NCBI GenBank assembly: GCA_016840025.1
Contig: JAEOTF010000400.1
Span: 1 to 23,222, forward strand
DNA length: 23,222 nt
DNA from: Candidatus Hodarchaeota archaeon
GTDB lineage: Archaea > Asgardarchaeota > Heimdallarchaeia > Hodarchaeales > YT1-039
Reading direction: 5' to 3'
Numbering within the stretch: the stretch's first letter is position 1; each line of letters starts with the position of its first letter. This document shows positions 6,461 to 14,573 of the stretch, piece after piece. Below the pieces are notes generated by a model. It was not told where the DNA came from. It did not search any database and was given only the letters and a program-made list of their open reading frames with translations. Both the position numbers and the translations under genes were made by a program.

Positions 6461-7264
6461 ATGATGAAAAATATTCGTCAGGTTCTTGAAGATCTCTTAG
6501 CAGGATCAACCAGTTTAGAAGAGGCAGAAAATCTACTAAAGAAGCAAACATTGGCCCATATTGATACACTCGCTCAATTTGACTTAGAGCGACATAAACG
6601 AAGTGGTATCCCTGAAGTGATTTATGCAGAGCATAAAACACCCGAAGAATGCCTTAAGATAGTAAAGGGCGTAATTGATAAACAAAATAAAGTTCTTCTC
6701 ACTAGGGTAACCCCTGCGCACATTCAAACCTTGCTCATTTTAGAGAATGATGGACTAGTGGTTCAAGGAGAAGAAATAGCCCGATGTGTGATTGTTAAAA
6801 AAGCCGATCTGGGCCATTCAGTTATGCCTGGTCCTAAAGTTGCTATATTTGCAGCTGGCACATCTGATCGTCCTGTAGCCGAAGAGGCTCGTGTTACTGC
6901 CGAATTTTTGGAGTGTCAGGTTCTCTCATTTATTGATGTAGGGGTTGCTGGTATTCATCGCCTCGTTACTCCCTTAAAACAGGTAATGAGTGAGAATGTT
7001 GCTGCAATCATCGCTTGTGCAGGAATGGAAGCATCTCTTCCAGGTGTTATTGCCAGTATGGTACCAGTTCCTGTAATTGGTGTTCCTACGAGTGTTGGAC
7101 ATGGTGTTTCATACGGTGGTTTCGTAGCTCTTTTATCAATACTGAGTTCTTGCAGCCCGGGCCTAGCTGTTGTTAATATTGATTCTGGATTTAATGCTGG
7201 GGCTATGGCTGCTCTTATTGCATTAAATAGTGCTGGAATCCAGAAGAGTGAAGATTTAGAGTGA
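6461..7264 (+). CDS. larB: LarB, nickel-pincer cofactor biosynthesis carboxylase/hydrolase
   Basis: 267 residues. ATG codons at 6461 and 6464 are both possible; the SD GAGGG spaces better to 6464. The N-terminal helical part includes FDLERHKRSGIPEVIYAEHKTPEE (40-63), typical of LarB. The C-terminal half is a PurE-like fold: KVAIFAAGTSDRPVAEEA (127-144), IDVGVAGIHR (159-168), IIACAGMEASLPGVI (184-198) and VPTSVGHGVSYGG (208-220). LarB carboxylates the pyridinium ring of nicotinic acid adenine dinucleotide and releases AMP, giving pyridinium-3,5-biscarboxylic acid mononucleotide, the LarE substrate. It overlaps larE by 4 nt, indicating translational coupling. LarC, the nickel insertase, is not in the window, nor is an obvious LarA racemase client. 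Confidence 0.95.
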   Translation: MMKNIRQVLEDLLAGSTSLEEAENLLKKQTLAHIDTLAQFDLERHKRSGIPEVIYAEHKTPEECLKIVKGVIDKQNKVLLTRVTPAHIQTLLILENDGLVVQGEEIARCVIVKKADLGHSVMPGPKVAIFAAGTSDRPVAEEARVTAEFLECQVLSFIDVGVAGIHRLVTPLKQVMSENVAAIIACAGMEASLPGVIASMVPVPVIGVPTSVGHGVSYGGFVALLSILSSCSPGLAVVNIDSGFNAGAMAALIALNSAGIQKSEDLE

Positions 7265-8079
7265 TTGATATGGATCAAAACAACAATCTTGAAGAGAAAG
7301 TCAGGAAGGTTTATTCTCTTTTAAGTGGAAAAAAAGTGATTGTGGCTTTTTCTGGAGGAGTTGATTCAACTGTGTTAGCTAAACTTGCTCAAGAGAGCGC
7401 AAACACAGTTCACCTCGTTACAATCCATTCACCTCTGATTAGTGATGAGGAAATAAAAGAAGCGAAACAAGTAACCTCCGAACTAGGACTACCACATACA
7501 ATTCTTCCTTTTGACTCTTTTTCGGTAACCGAAATCCATAATAATCCCCGAAATCGTTGTTATATTTGCAAAAAACAAGTTGTTCGCACTTTGAGGAACT
7601 ATGCCAATGAAAATGGATTCGAAATGGTGGTGGAAGGTACAAATACAAGTGAATTGGAAGGATACAGACCTGGTCTTCAAGCAATACAAGAAGGAGGAGC
7701 ATTAAGTCCCTATCTTGAATCCAATATCTCTAAACAGGAGATTCGGAGACTCGCGGAAGAATTCGGTTTGTCGGTGTCTACTAAACCCCCTTCCCCTTGT
7801 TTAGCAACTCGTCTCCCTTATAACTCACCCCTCACTTCTGATCGAATAAATCGTGTGGCCAAAGCAGAGGAAATCCTTCGAGAAGAATTAAAAAATCCTA
7901 AAAACCTTAGAATACGCGACTTTGAACCTTTATTAGCTAAAATTGAACTTGATCCAGAGATATTGTCCGCTCTTGACTCGCTTGCCCCTTTTCGAGAAGT
8001 TGTGAGACGGTTAAAGGAATTAGGCTATATACATGTTACTCTTGATCTTGAGGGTTATCGTTCTGGTGTATTCGATTAA
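7261..8079 (+). CDS. larE: LarE, pyridinium biscarboxylate sulfur transferase
   Basis: 272 residues from GTG 7261, overlapping the larB stop; ATG 7270 is an alternative. The PP-loop is intact: VAFSGGVDSTVLAKLA with SGGVDS at 31-36. The family segments EGTNTSELEGYRPGLQA (125-141) and KPPSPCLATRLPYNSPL (175-191) follow. LarE adenylates the carboxylates of the LarB product and replaces them with thiocarboxylates. Enzymes with one conserved Cys give up that sulfur, whereas those with three hold a [4Fe-4S] cluster and work catalytically. Here C100 and C103 (NRCYICKK) plus C180 (PSPCLATR) match the three-Cys pattern, so the iron-sulfur type is likely. The 3' end overlaps the convergent GH13 gene by 44 bases. 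Confidence 0.95.
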   Translation: MIDMDQNNNLEEKVRKVYSLLSGKKVIVAFSGGVDSTVLAKLAQESANTVHLVTIHSPLISDEEIKEAKQVTSELGLPHTILPFDSFSVTEIHNNPRNRCYICKKQVVRTLRNYANENGFEMVVEGTNTSELEGYRPGLQAIQEGGALSPYLESNISKQEIRRLAEEFGLSVSTKPPSPCLATRLPYNSPLTSDRINRVAKAEEILREELKNPKNLRIRDFEPLLAKIELDPEILSALDSLAPFREVVRRLKELGYIHVTLDLEGYRSGVFD

Positions 8080-10021
8080 CGTTTTCAGAAACTCTCACAA
8101 AGTATAAGACTTGACCTGGACTCATCTTGCATTGTAGATGTTTGTTTCTTTGTTTGATTTCCATATCTCCCATTAGTGGTTGAAGTTGTAGTTTTTCATT
8201 CTCTAATGGGGCATTTAACCATTCATTATTTTCAAAATTTGTATTGAAGAAACCAAAAAGCTGATCACTATATTCTTTTACCCTCTTTATACCAATAATT
8301 TTGGAATTGCCTGTTTCTAAAAGAAAGAAAGTCTTGGGGTTTGGATCAGTAATTAATTCCCCAAATTGTTGTCTTATTTTTAGAGTTGTCCGTATGTTAC
8401 TAATTATATTAGGCTTTGGAGACCAATTATAAGCATGTTCACTAAACAGTGGAAGTTTCTCTGAAGGATATTCTTTTAGTTCCTCTGGTGTAAAATCTAG
8501 TCCTGTATTAATTGGATAGGTCTCTTGTAATTCAAAACCCGAATGGATAAAAGGTATTCCTGGGAGTAAACACCCTAATGTCCACAAAATCTTTGAAAAG
8601 AGTGTTCCATATTTCCTTGCCTGTGCTCTAGGTGTGTTATGGGTTTCTGGCGCGATGAAAAAGGGCAACGGTAGTTCTTTTACGCTCAGCCTTTGAAGGA
8701 ATTTATACAGATAGTCTAATCGGTATCCTGTCCACCAATAGTTACCTACTATAGCGTTATAACCTTCCTTCCTGCTTTTCCTACTATCTTCATCTAAATC
8801 GAATTTTTCATCCCAAAAAGCAAAGTCGGGCTTGATTCGTCGAGCTTCTGTGATCATCGTTTTCTTTAATCTGGCCGGTAAGGCGTGCCCCATGTCTAAC
8901 AATATGCCATCGATGCTGAATTCCTTCTGAAAATAAGGGATAACACCAACAATTTTATCCCATAGCGGCTGGTTTGTATTTTTGGGTTCTGCAAGACGGA
9001 TATCATACATTCTTATGGTGTTATAAGCAATATAGTTGAAGTCAGGATGATTGTAGAGTCGTAGATAGGTTATATCCCCCCATGGTGGTTGTATATCATC
9101 TGGTGGCCAATCCGCAAATGCTCCAGGTACACGAACACGTGTCCCGTTAGGGAGAGTACCAATGTAACTTGTACCAACTTTCTTAATAGATTCAGAAGAA
9201 GGAAAAGTTGTAAACATACGTTGGTAAGTCTCATGAGGGGGGATTAGCTTATCAAATCGATTTTCTCCTACATTCTTCTTAATTTGATTGAGTTCTTCTT
9301 GCGAAAAAATAGGATTTCCATAGGAATTTTCATCTATTATATTGGGAGACCGGTCTTTGACATTCGCTTTAATCCAATAGAACCAGTCTGGGTGCTCTTT
9401 TACCCAATCACAGTCTTTAGCAGCGGTACGTAAGACAAATTCTAACACCACTCGTATACCTAGATGATGTGCTGCTTCAACAAAGGCTTTAAACTCTGTT
9501 TTAGCGTCTAATTGAAGAATCGGTTCAGCAAGATTAGGATCTATCAGGTAAGGATTCCGAATTGCGTAAGGACTACCGATTTTCCCTTTATTACCATCCT
9601 TCCCAATTGCAGTGATAGGAAGAAGGTGAATTGTATTTGCCCCCAAGTATTTAACATACGGTAGTAATGCGATTGTTTTCAGGAAAGTTCCTGTTTCCAG
9701 GAATCTGTCTTCGGAAACACAAAGATCTAATTGCCCGTTTTGATTATGATCGAAAGCTGTAGTAGTTCGAACAAATACATTGTAAATGACTGCATTTTTG
9801 CTCCAGTCTCCTTTTCCTTCCCCTTTCACAAGACTGTTATGAGGAGATTCGAGAATATTATGGATAGTGGATATATAAAATTCAAAAGGTTCTACACTCA
9901 AGTTTTTGATCTTTAAAGAGGTGGGATTCATCCATAATGAAGGAATGTAGTATTTCAAACTTGTCTTGCCAATTGTAGCTCTTTTCCTTTCAAGTGCATC
10001 TATAACTTTCTCAAGCGTCAA
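8036..10021 (-). CDS. GH13 (alpha-amylase superfamily) protein with unusual catalytic motifs
   Basis: 661 residues from TTG 10021, which has AGGAG 8 nt upstream. No signal peptide, so probably cytoplasmic. The barrel begins near 79 (IYNVFVRTTTAFD); YLGANTIHLLPITAIG (125-140) and GSPYAIRNPYLIDP (149-162) are typical of GH13, and HLGIRVVLEFVLRTA with the following VKEHPDWF recalls GlgE/maltosyltransferase-type enzymes. The likely nucleophile is D376 (DGILLDMGHALP) and the acid/base E405 (FWDEKFD). The third conserved position, normally HD, reads H461-N462 (PETHNTPRAQ), so the transition-state Asp appears to be Asn. Region I also lacks the usual NH. It could be a glucan-active transferase or a hydrolase of altered activity; the substrate cannot be read from sequence. 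Its 3' end runs 44 bases into larE. Confidence 0.85.
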   Translation of the reverse strand: MTLEKVIDALERKRATIGKTSLKYYIPSLWMNPTSLKIKNLSVEPFEFYISTIHNILESPHNSLVKGEGKGDWSKNAVIYNVFVRTTTAFDHNQNGQLDLCVSEDRFLETGTFLKTIALLPYVKYLGANTIHLLPITAIGKDGNKGKIGSPYAIRNPYLIDPNLAEPILQLDAKTEFKAFVEAAHHLGIRVVLEFVLRTAAKDCDWVKEHPDWFYWIKANVKDRSPNIIDENSYGNPIFSQEELNQIKKNVGENRFDKLIPPHETYQRMFTTFPSSESIKKVGTSYIGTLPNGTRVRVPGAFADWPPDDIQPPWGDITYLRLYNHPDFNYIAYNTIRMYDIRLAEPKNTNQPLWDKIVGVIPYFQKEFSIDGILLDMGHALPARLKKTMITEARRIKPDFAFWDEKFDLDEDSRKSRKEGYNAIVGNYWWTGYRLDYLYKFLQRLSVKELPLPFFIAPETHNTPRAQARKYGTLFSKILWTLGCLLPGIPFIHSGFELQETYPINTGLDFTPEELKEYPSEKLPLFSEHAYNWSPKPNIISNIRTTLKIRQQFGELITDPNPKTFFLLETGNSKIIGIKRVKEYSDQLFGFFNTNFENNEWLNAPLENEKLQLQPLMGDMEIKQRNKHLQCKMSPGQVLYFVRVSENVNRIHQNDNPQDQE

Positions 10022-10154
10022 GCAAGTTTCTCCTAAATGCCCATGTTGTCTTTGTCTAATAGTTATTGCATGAAGTCAAAAAATGATAATGATAACTATT
10101 TAGATCTGAAAAAATGAATATTGACGAGATCTTTCATAAAAAGAGGTTCTTTAA

Positions 10155-10340
10155 ATGGGTCGTATTAAGAAAGGTTTACTTATTGCTGCAGCAGCTATTG
10201 GACTAGGCGCTTTATTTATGCCAAAAGAGGGAAAAACCAAGATTAAAAAAACTACGAAGAATGTGGGTAAGGGTGCAGCAAAAATCGTGAGCGAAGCAGC
10301 ATCTGAAGCGATTCAAGATGAAACCAAGAAAGATAAGTAG
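10155..10340 (+). CDS. small membrane-anchored Lys/Ala-rich protein
   Basis: 61 residues; ATG with AGAGG about 9 nt upstream. A short basic start (MGRIKK) precedes one hydrophobic segment (about 8-22), then a Lys-rich amphipathic tail (KEGKTKIKKTTKNVGKGAAKIV). The shape recalls YtxH-like small stress or envelope proteins, with the tail in the cytoplasm, but similarity is generic. It lies 87 nt upstream of the CDF transporter on the same strand and may be co-transcribed. No catalytic or metal-binding residues are visible. Confidence 0.6.
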   Translation: MGRIKKGLLIAAAAIGLGALFMPKEGKTKIKKTTKNVGKGAAKIVSEAASEAIQDETKKDK

Positions 10341-10427
10341 GTTACAATCTTTTAGGGAGGACTCGATAGGACAGGTGAAACAAACTTAACTACTTCAAAT
10401 TAAACTCAAGATTTTAAGTGATTATCC

Positions 10428-11843
10428 TTGATAGCATCTGATATAGAGTCAACTGGTCGCGGTTTTTTTGGAATGAATGAAAAAACTTGGGTTGCGTTTT
10501 CCAGTGTTATAGCTGCCATTATCCTGACTGTAACTAAGCTTGTTGTAGGTTTAATGACTAACTCAATTGGAATTCTCTCAGAAGCCCTTCATTCCGCTTT
10601 AGATCTTGTAGCAGCGGGTATAACCTTATTTGCCGTGCAAACTGCTTCTAAACCAGCTGACGAGGACCATCAATACGGTCATGGAAAAATTGAAAATCTT
10701 TCGGCACTGATAGAGACTCTTCTTCTTGCTCTTACTGTTGTTTGGATCATTTACGAAGCTACACGCCGTATAATTCTGCCAGATATTGAAGTGGACACGA
10801 ATCCAATAGCCTTTGGAGTTATAATTTTCGCAATCATTGTCGATTATTCACGATCACGAGCCCTTTACAAAGCTGCTAAAAAATATGACAGTCAAGCCTT
10901 GCAAGCCGATGCCTTGCACTTCAGTACCGATATATTGAGTTCCAGTGTTGTCCTTGTTGGCTTAATCTTTACCCATTTTGGTTTTCCTCTTGGTGATCCT
11001 ATAGCAGCCATAATAGTTGCGATTATCGTAATGTATTTGACAGCCAAGCTAGGACGAGAAACCATTGATTATCTTTTAGACCGTGCACCTTTAGGGCTTA
11101 CAGAGCGGATTTACACTACAGTGGAAGCTATTGAAGGTGTAACATCCTGTGGGCGAATTCGTGTCCGTAAGTCTGGACATATACTCTTCGTTGATGCAGA
11201 AATCCATGCTGACCCAAGTTTACCTCTTGAAAAGGCGCATCAGATCGCTTCTCGCGTAGAATTTGCTATTGAACAACTTTTAGGACCAGCAGATGTTATG
11301 ATTCATATACATCCCGAAACAGAAACATGTCCTCTTTTAATTGAGTCAATTAGAAAAGAAGCAGAACACTTTGAGTGGATCAAGGATATTCACAATATTC
11401 ATGCTCTTGAGTTTGAGAATCAAGCTACCATAATTCTTCATATCGAAATAAATGCCGAGGAATCAATTGGTGATGCCCATCATGCTGTATCTAAGTTTGA
11501 AGCCCATCTAAAAGAAATATACCCTCTGATTCACGAGGTCATAACTCATATAGAGCCATTTACAGAGAAAAAGGATTTCTCGTTAACACTGGAACTTTTG
11601 AAACATAAAATTCAATCTTTAACTCAGAAAGAAGGGATTTTGCGTAATTGTCATGATATTACAATGTTTCCGTTGGGGTCTGGTTATTACCATGTAACTT
11701 TTCACTGTGATGCCGATCCAAACCTAAACGTTCGTCAAATTCATAACGCTACAAAACGCTTAGAGACGAATATTCGTGAAACCCTACCAATTCTCTCTCA
11801 AGTTATAATTCATGTTGAGTCTTCAGCTGAAAAATCGTTTTAA
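10428..11843 (+). CDS. CDF-family zinc/divalent cation efflux protein with a triple C-terminal domain
   Basis: 471 residues from TTG 10428; ATG 10473 (residue 16) is an alternative, and neither has a good SD. A strong SD-like AGGGAGG at 10354-10360 has no start codon at useful distance. The six-TM transporter part spans about 20-205. TM2 carries H55 and D59 (EALHSALDL) and TM5 carries H164 and D168 (ALHFSTDIL): the HD-HD site usual in zinc-selective CDF proteins. DEDHQYGHGKIE (78-89) is the conserved cytoplasmic loop. CDF proteins normally end in one ferredoxin-like dimerisation domain; here three similar units follow one another (about 215-290, 295-380 and 385-470), each ending in VMIHIHPE, VITHIEPF or VIIHVESS. 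Zinc export by proton antiport is the likely role. Confidence 0.92.
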   Translation: MIASDIESTGRGFFGMNEKTWVAFSSVIAAIILTVTKLVVGLMTNSIGILSEALHSALDLVAAGITLFAVQTASKPADEDHQYGHGKIENLSALIETLLLALTVVWIIYEATRRIILPDIEVDTNPIAFGVIIFAIIVDYSRSRALYKAAKKYDSQALQADALHFSTDILSSSVVLVGLIFTHFGFPLGDPIAAIIVAIIVMYLTAKLGRETIDYLLDRAPLGLTERIYTTVEAIEGVTSCGRIRVRKSGHILFVDAEIHADPSLPLEKAHQIASRVEFAIEQLLGPADVMIHIHPETETCPLLIESIRKEAEHFEWIKDIHNIHALEFENQATIILHIEINAEESIGDAHHAVSKFEAHLKEIYPLIHEVITHIEPFTEKKDFSLTLELLKHKIQSLTQKEGILRNCHDITMFPLGSGYYHVTFHCDADPNLNVRQIHNATKRLETNIRETLPILSQVIIHVESSAEKSF

Positions 11844-11944
11844 TGTATTTGTCGGCTAAAAACGCATTTCTTGAAAAGATTCGGTTTAATATTTCGCTTT
11901 TTCAGAAGACTTAATGGCTTATCATAAAATTAAGGAAGGTAGAA

Positions 11945-12211
11945 ATGTCGGTTAGATTAGGATTCTGTAGGACAGAGATCAATTATTTAGTGCCCAAAGC
12001 GTAGTACAAAGGCAAAAAAAGTATTACAAAAAACCCATTTGAGGTGTCGTAAAGGCCTGTTTGGTGTCTAGGAATGGCAAAAGAAGGAGTTTCGGGAGTG
12101 TTGGTCTGGTGTAGCCGAATGGCAATACACACATCAGTCTGCCCTCTAGAATGCGATTTCGATTGTGAGACATGCATAAAAGAAATTAATGATACAACTA
12201 TGCCCCGTTAG
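11945..12211 (+). pseudogene. possible decayed small Cys-rich gene
   Basis: An SD-like GGAAGGT stands 4-5 bases before ATG 11945. The frame reads MSVRLGFCRTEINYLVPKA, then TAG (12002), then 15 codons and TAA (12050), then runs open to TAG 12209-12211. The last part contains CPLECDFDCETC (codons from about 12140), a C-x3-C-x3-C-x2-C cluster that could bind metal. A 45-nt in-frame internal repeat (12059-12080 and 12104-12125, VWCLGMA/VWCSRMA) lies before it. The last part could be a separate small protein starting at ATG 12074 (45 residues) or ATG 12119 (30 residues), but neither has a clear SD. I do not recognise a family, and chance is not excluded. Confidence 0.25.
12059..12125 (+). repeat. 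imperfect direct repeat, 45-nt period
   Basis: 12059-12080 and 12104-12125 match at 17 of 22 positions (shared blocks TGGTGT and GAATGGCAA). The offset is 45 nt, an exact multiple of three, so the copies stay in the same frame. Confidence 0.5.
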
Positions 12212-12383
12212 TTACTATCCTCGTGCCTAGTTAGCGTTTAATGTTGGGATAAGGGCATACATTATCTTTCCTAGCTCAGACAACCGAAAATATTGATTTC
12301 TGGTTTCCTTTTTCATTTTTAACCGCTTAGAGAAACTTAAAGACATCATAAGTCGACTGTTACCTTGGTAGAATATTTTTGAA

Positions 12384-12402
12384 TTCTTGAATTAATTCAG
12401 AA
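12384..12402 (+). promoter_or_regulatory. palindrome upstream of the NAD synthetase gene
   Basis: TGAATTAATTCA (12388-12399) is a perfect 12-base palindrome, flanked by TTC and GAA that extend the dyad with one bulged T. It sits 26-44 bases before the GTG start, a plausible operator position. Confidence 0.35.
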
Positions 12403-12427
12403 TCAGAGGATTAGGAGTTCATCCATA

Positions 12428-14068
12428 GTGGAAGTCTTAGAAAGATCCCTCTCTTTGGCAATAGCGCAGATTAATCCAACGGTTGGCGCTATAACTAGGA
12501 ATAGTAGACTCATTATCGATCAGATAGCTACGGCTCAACAACAAAAAAATGAATTAATAATATTCCCAGAGATGGCAGTGCCTGGTTATCCCCCTCAAGA
12601 TTTATTATTTATTAATGAATTCATTAGTAGAAATGAAGAAGCAATTCATGAAATTGCGGAATTTGCAAAAGATATCGCTGCTGTTGTAGGTTTTATAGAT
12701 AAAAATCCAGTTACGGGGGAGTTATTTAATGCTGTTGCCTTTATAAACGAGGGAGAGATTAAATCAGTTCATCATAAGAGCCTTCTACCTACATATGACA
12801 TTTTTGATGAAACAAGATATTTTCAAGCTGCAAAACAACGTCAAGTTGTTCCTTTTTCCAAGGGGGATATTGGTCTGTTAATATGCGAGGATCTCTGGGA
12901 CTCAACATATGATATAAAAGTGAGTCAAGAGCTCGTTAGAAAGGGAGCAAGGTTCCTAATCACCATTAATGCCTCACCTTTTTATCTTGGAAAACCTAAA
13001 GAACGAGAACTTCTTCTAAGTAGCAAGTCAAAAGCCTTAGGAGTGCCCATTGTTTATGTTAACATGGTAGGGGGACAAGATGAGATCGTTTTTGATGGAC
13101 GAAGTATGATTGTGGATAAAAAAGGGCGTACTGTTTTTGAATGTCCTCCCTTCCAAGAATGCCTTGAGACATATGAATTAAACGTTCACACCGGGGAAGG
13201 AATACCAATACCGAAGAGAAAACGTACTAAAGAACAGGAGATTATTGATGCACTAACTTTGAACTTACGAGATTATGATCAGAAATTAGGTTGCTTTAGT
13301 AAGTTGATGGTTGCCCTTAGTGGGGGCATTGACTCCGCCTTTACTGCTGTAGTTGCTAAACTAGCAGTGGGCTCAGAAAGGGTTCTTGGGGTTTTCATGC
13401 CTACAAAATTTTCGAGTCAACAGAGTTTGGAGTATTCTGAACAATTAGCCCATAACCTTGGGATTGAATTCAAAGTCATATCAATTGAAGAAATAAGAAA
13501 GTTCAGTTTGGAAATTTTAGAAAACAATATTGGTAAAAGTGAGCCAAGTGTTGCAGAAGAAAACATTCAAGCCCGTCTTCGAGCGCTTGTGCTTATGCAT
13601 TTGTCAAATAAGTTTAATTATCTCTTATTATCGACTGGAAATAAATCAGAGATAGCGGTGGGGTATTGCACGCTATACGGGGATACTTCTGGCGGTAAAA
13701 ACGTCCCGGGGGATTTGTACAAGACAGAATTAATCAAAGTATGTGAATATATTAATCGAGAAAAAGAGCTTATTCCATTTGGTATTATCGACAGATCTCC
13801 CACTGCAGAACTTAAAGATAATCAGTTCGATACGGATAGTTTACCCTCTTATGATAAGCTTGATCCAATCCTTTCCGAATTTATTGAGAACAACAAGAGT
13901 GTTTCGGAGTTAGTTAATGAAGGATGGGATCCAGAATTAATTAAAGAGATTGGTCTTATGATTCGTAATAATGAATTTAAACGTAGACAACTCGTTCATA
14001 CTATTAAAATTTCAAAAAAAGCTTTTGGGATTGGAAGGAGAATGCCTATTGTGAATAAGTTCATTTAG
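12428..14068 (+). CDS. nadE: glutamine-dependent NAD+ synthetase
   Basis: 546 residues from GTG 12428, with AGGAG about 10 nt upstream. The N-terminal nitrilase-type amidase domain (about 8-260) has the full triad: E48 (IIFPEMAVPGYPP), K117 (HHKSLLPTYDIFDE) and C153 (LLICEDLWDS). It frees ammonia from glutamine. The C-terminal synthetase domain carries the PP-loop LMVALSGGIDSAFTAV (SGGIDS at 298-303), then LLSTGNKSEIAVGYCTLYGDTSGG and later SPTAELKDNQFDTDSLPSYDKLD, and adenylates and amidates nicotinic acid adenine dinucleotide. Length matches the two-domain class found mostly in bacteria, whereas many archaea have only the ammonia-dependent short form. Its substrate (NaAD) is also the LarB substrate encoded nearby, though the two are not one operon. 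Confidence 0.97.
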   Translation: MEVLERSLSLAIAQINPTVGAITRNSRLIIDQIATAQQQKNELIIFPEMAVPGYPPQDLLFINEFISRNEEAIHEIAEFAKDIAAVVGFIDKNPVTGELFNAVAFINEGEIKSVHHKSLLPTYDIFDETRYFQAAKQRQVVPFSKGDIGLLICEDLWDSTYDIKVSQELVRKGARFLITINASPFYLGKPKERELLLSSKSKALGVPIVYVNMVGGQDEIVFDGRSMIVDKKGRTVFECPPFQECLETYELNVHTGEGIPIPKRKRTKEQEIIDALTLNLRDYDQKLGCFSKLMVALSGGIDSAFTAVVAKLAVGSERVLGVFMPTKFSSQQSLEYSEQLAHNLGIEFKVISIEEIRKFSLEILENNIGKSEPSVAEENIQARLRALVLMHLSNKFNYLLLSTGNKSEIAVGYCTLYGDTSGGKNVPGDLYKTELIKVCEYINREKELIPFGIIDRSPTAELKDNQFDTDSLPSYDKLDPILSEFIENNKSVSELVNEGWDPELIKEIGLMIRNNEFKRRQLVHTIKISKKAFGIGRRMPIVNKFI

Positions 14069-14070
14069 AC

Positions 14071-14084
14071 TTTTTTACTATTTT
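14071..14084 (+). terminator. oligo-T terminator after nadE
   Basis: A T6 run and a T4 run follow the TAG stop by two bases, within the convergent gap before the minus-strand operon. Confidence 0.45.
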
Positions 14085-14144
14085 CAATTGATCATCTATT
14101 ATTTTTCTTTCATTTAACGGGGCAAGATTCTTATTTAACATCGC

Positions 14145-14561
14145 TTAATTCTCTTCTATAGTAGTGGTTGGCTTATTTTGCAAGAGAAACCACCAGTAAA
14201 CGAGTCCTCCTCCAATTCCTATTAATGTTAGGGCAAATAATGATAAAGTCCATTCGCCGCGATACTCAGAGTCAACTAGAAAAGAATAAATAAATGCAAG
14301 AATTTCAAAAGCCAGTAGTGCGCCTAGAACACCGACTAACGTCTTCGCATAATTTGTCCGTGTTTCAAAATAACATGAATTACACATTAATTCTTTATTT
14401 TTATCTTTAGCTTTTTTTAACTTCTCTGTAGACAGACCAGAGATTTTTCCAAACCCTGTTTCAGATAAACGGATGCATTTCTCACAGAACATTTTATTAC
14501 AATGGTTACATTGCCACACTCCGGGTTCTGAAGGATGATTAAGACAGGTTTCTTTTGCCAC
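14145..14561 (-). CDS. zinc-finger (B-box-like) two-TM membrane protein
   Basis: 138 residues from GTG 14561, with AGGAG 9 nt upstream; that SD overlaps the end of the preceding gene. The N-terminal cytoplasmic part has C6, H9, C18, C21, C26 and C29 (CLNHP..., then QCNHCNKMFCEKC), resembling a B-box-type zinc finger, and a further CNSC pair at C60/C63. That gives eight potential ligands for two zinc ions. Two hydrophobic segments follow at about 73-95 and 105-127, then a short polar tail. Similar zinc-finger-plus-TM proteins are common in archaea and bacteria, with no defined function. It is the last gene of a three-gene minus-strand operon headed by a sugar-phosphate transferase, so a role near that membrane pathway is possible. 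Confidence 0.75.
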   Translation of the reverse strand: MAKETCLNHPSEPGVWQCNHCNKMFCEKCIRLSETGFGKISGLSTEKLKKAKDKNKELMCNSCYFETRTNYAKTLVGVLGALLAFEILAFIYSFLVDSEYRGEWTLSLFALTLIGIGGGLVYWWFLLQNKPTTTIEEN

Positions 14562-14573
14562 GCTGCAGTTCTC

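Larger units (their letters stand above)
11844..12427 (+). other. 584-base gap with one possible decayed ORF
   Basis: No intact gene is convincing here. It contains the broken frame described at 11945-12211, then about 200 AT-rich bases leading to the NAD synthetase promoter region with a palindrome at 12384-12402. I found no tRNA, C/D sRNA or terminal repeats. Confidence 0.6.

Noticed and set aside
10354..10360. Strong SD-like AGGGAGG as evidence for an extra gene before the CDF transporter
   Set aside because: No start codon lies at 5-10 nt; the next GTG (10375) opens only a five-codon frame.
12104..12170. tRNA-like segment (TAGCCGAATGGCA resembles a D-arm, TTCGATT a T-loop)
   Set aside because: Neither a T-stem nor an acceptor stem can be formed, so no cloverleaf exists.
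11983..12177. 64-codon minus-strand frame in the gap
   Set aside because: No SD, no recognisable motif, low-complexity tail; the plus strand has the SD-led start and Cys cluster.
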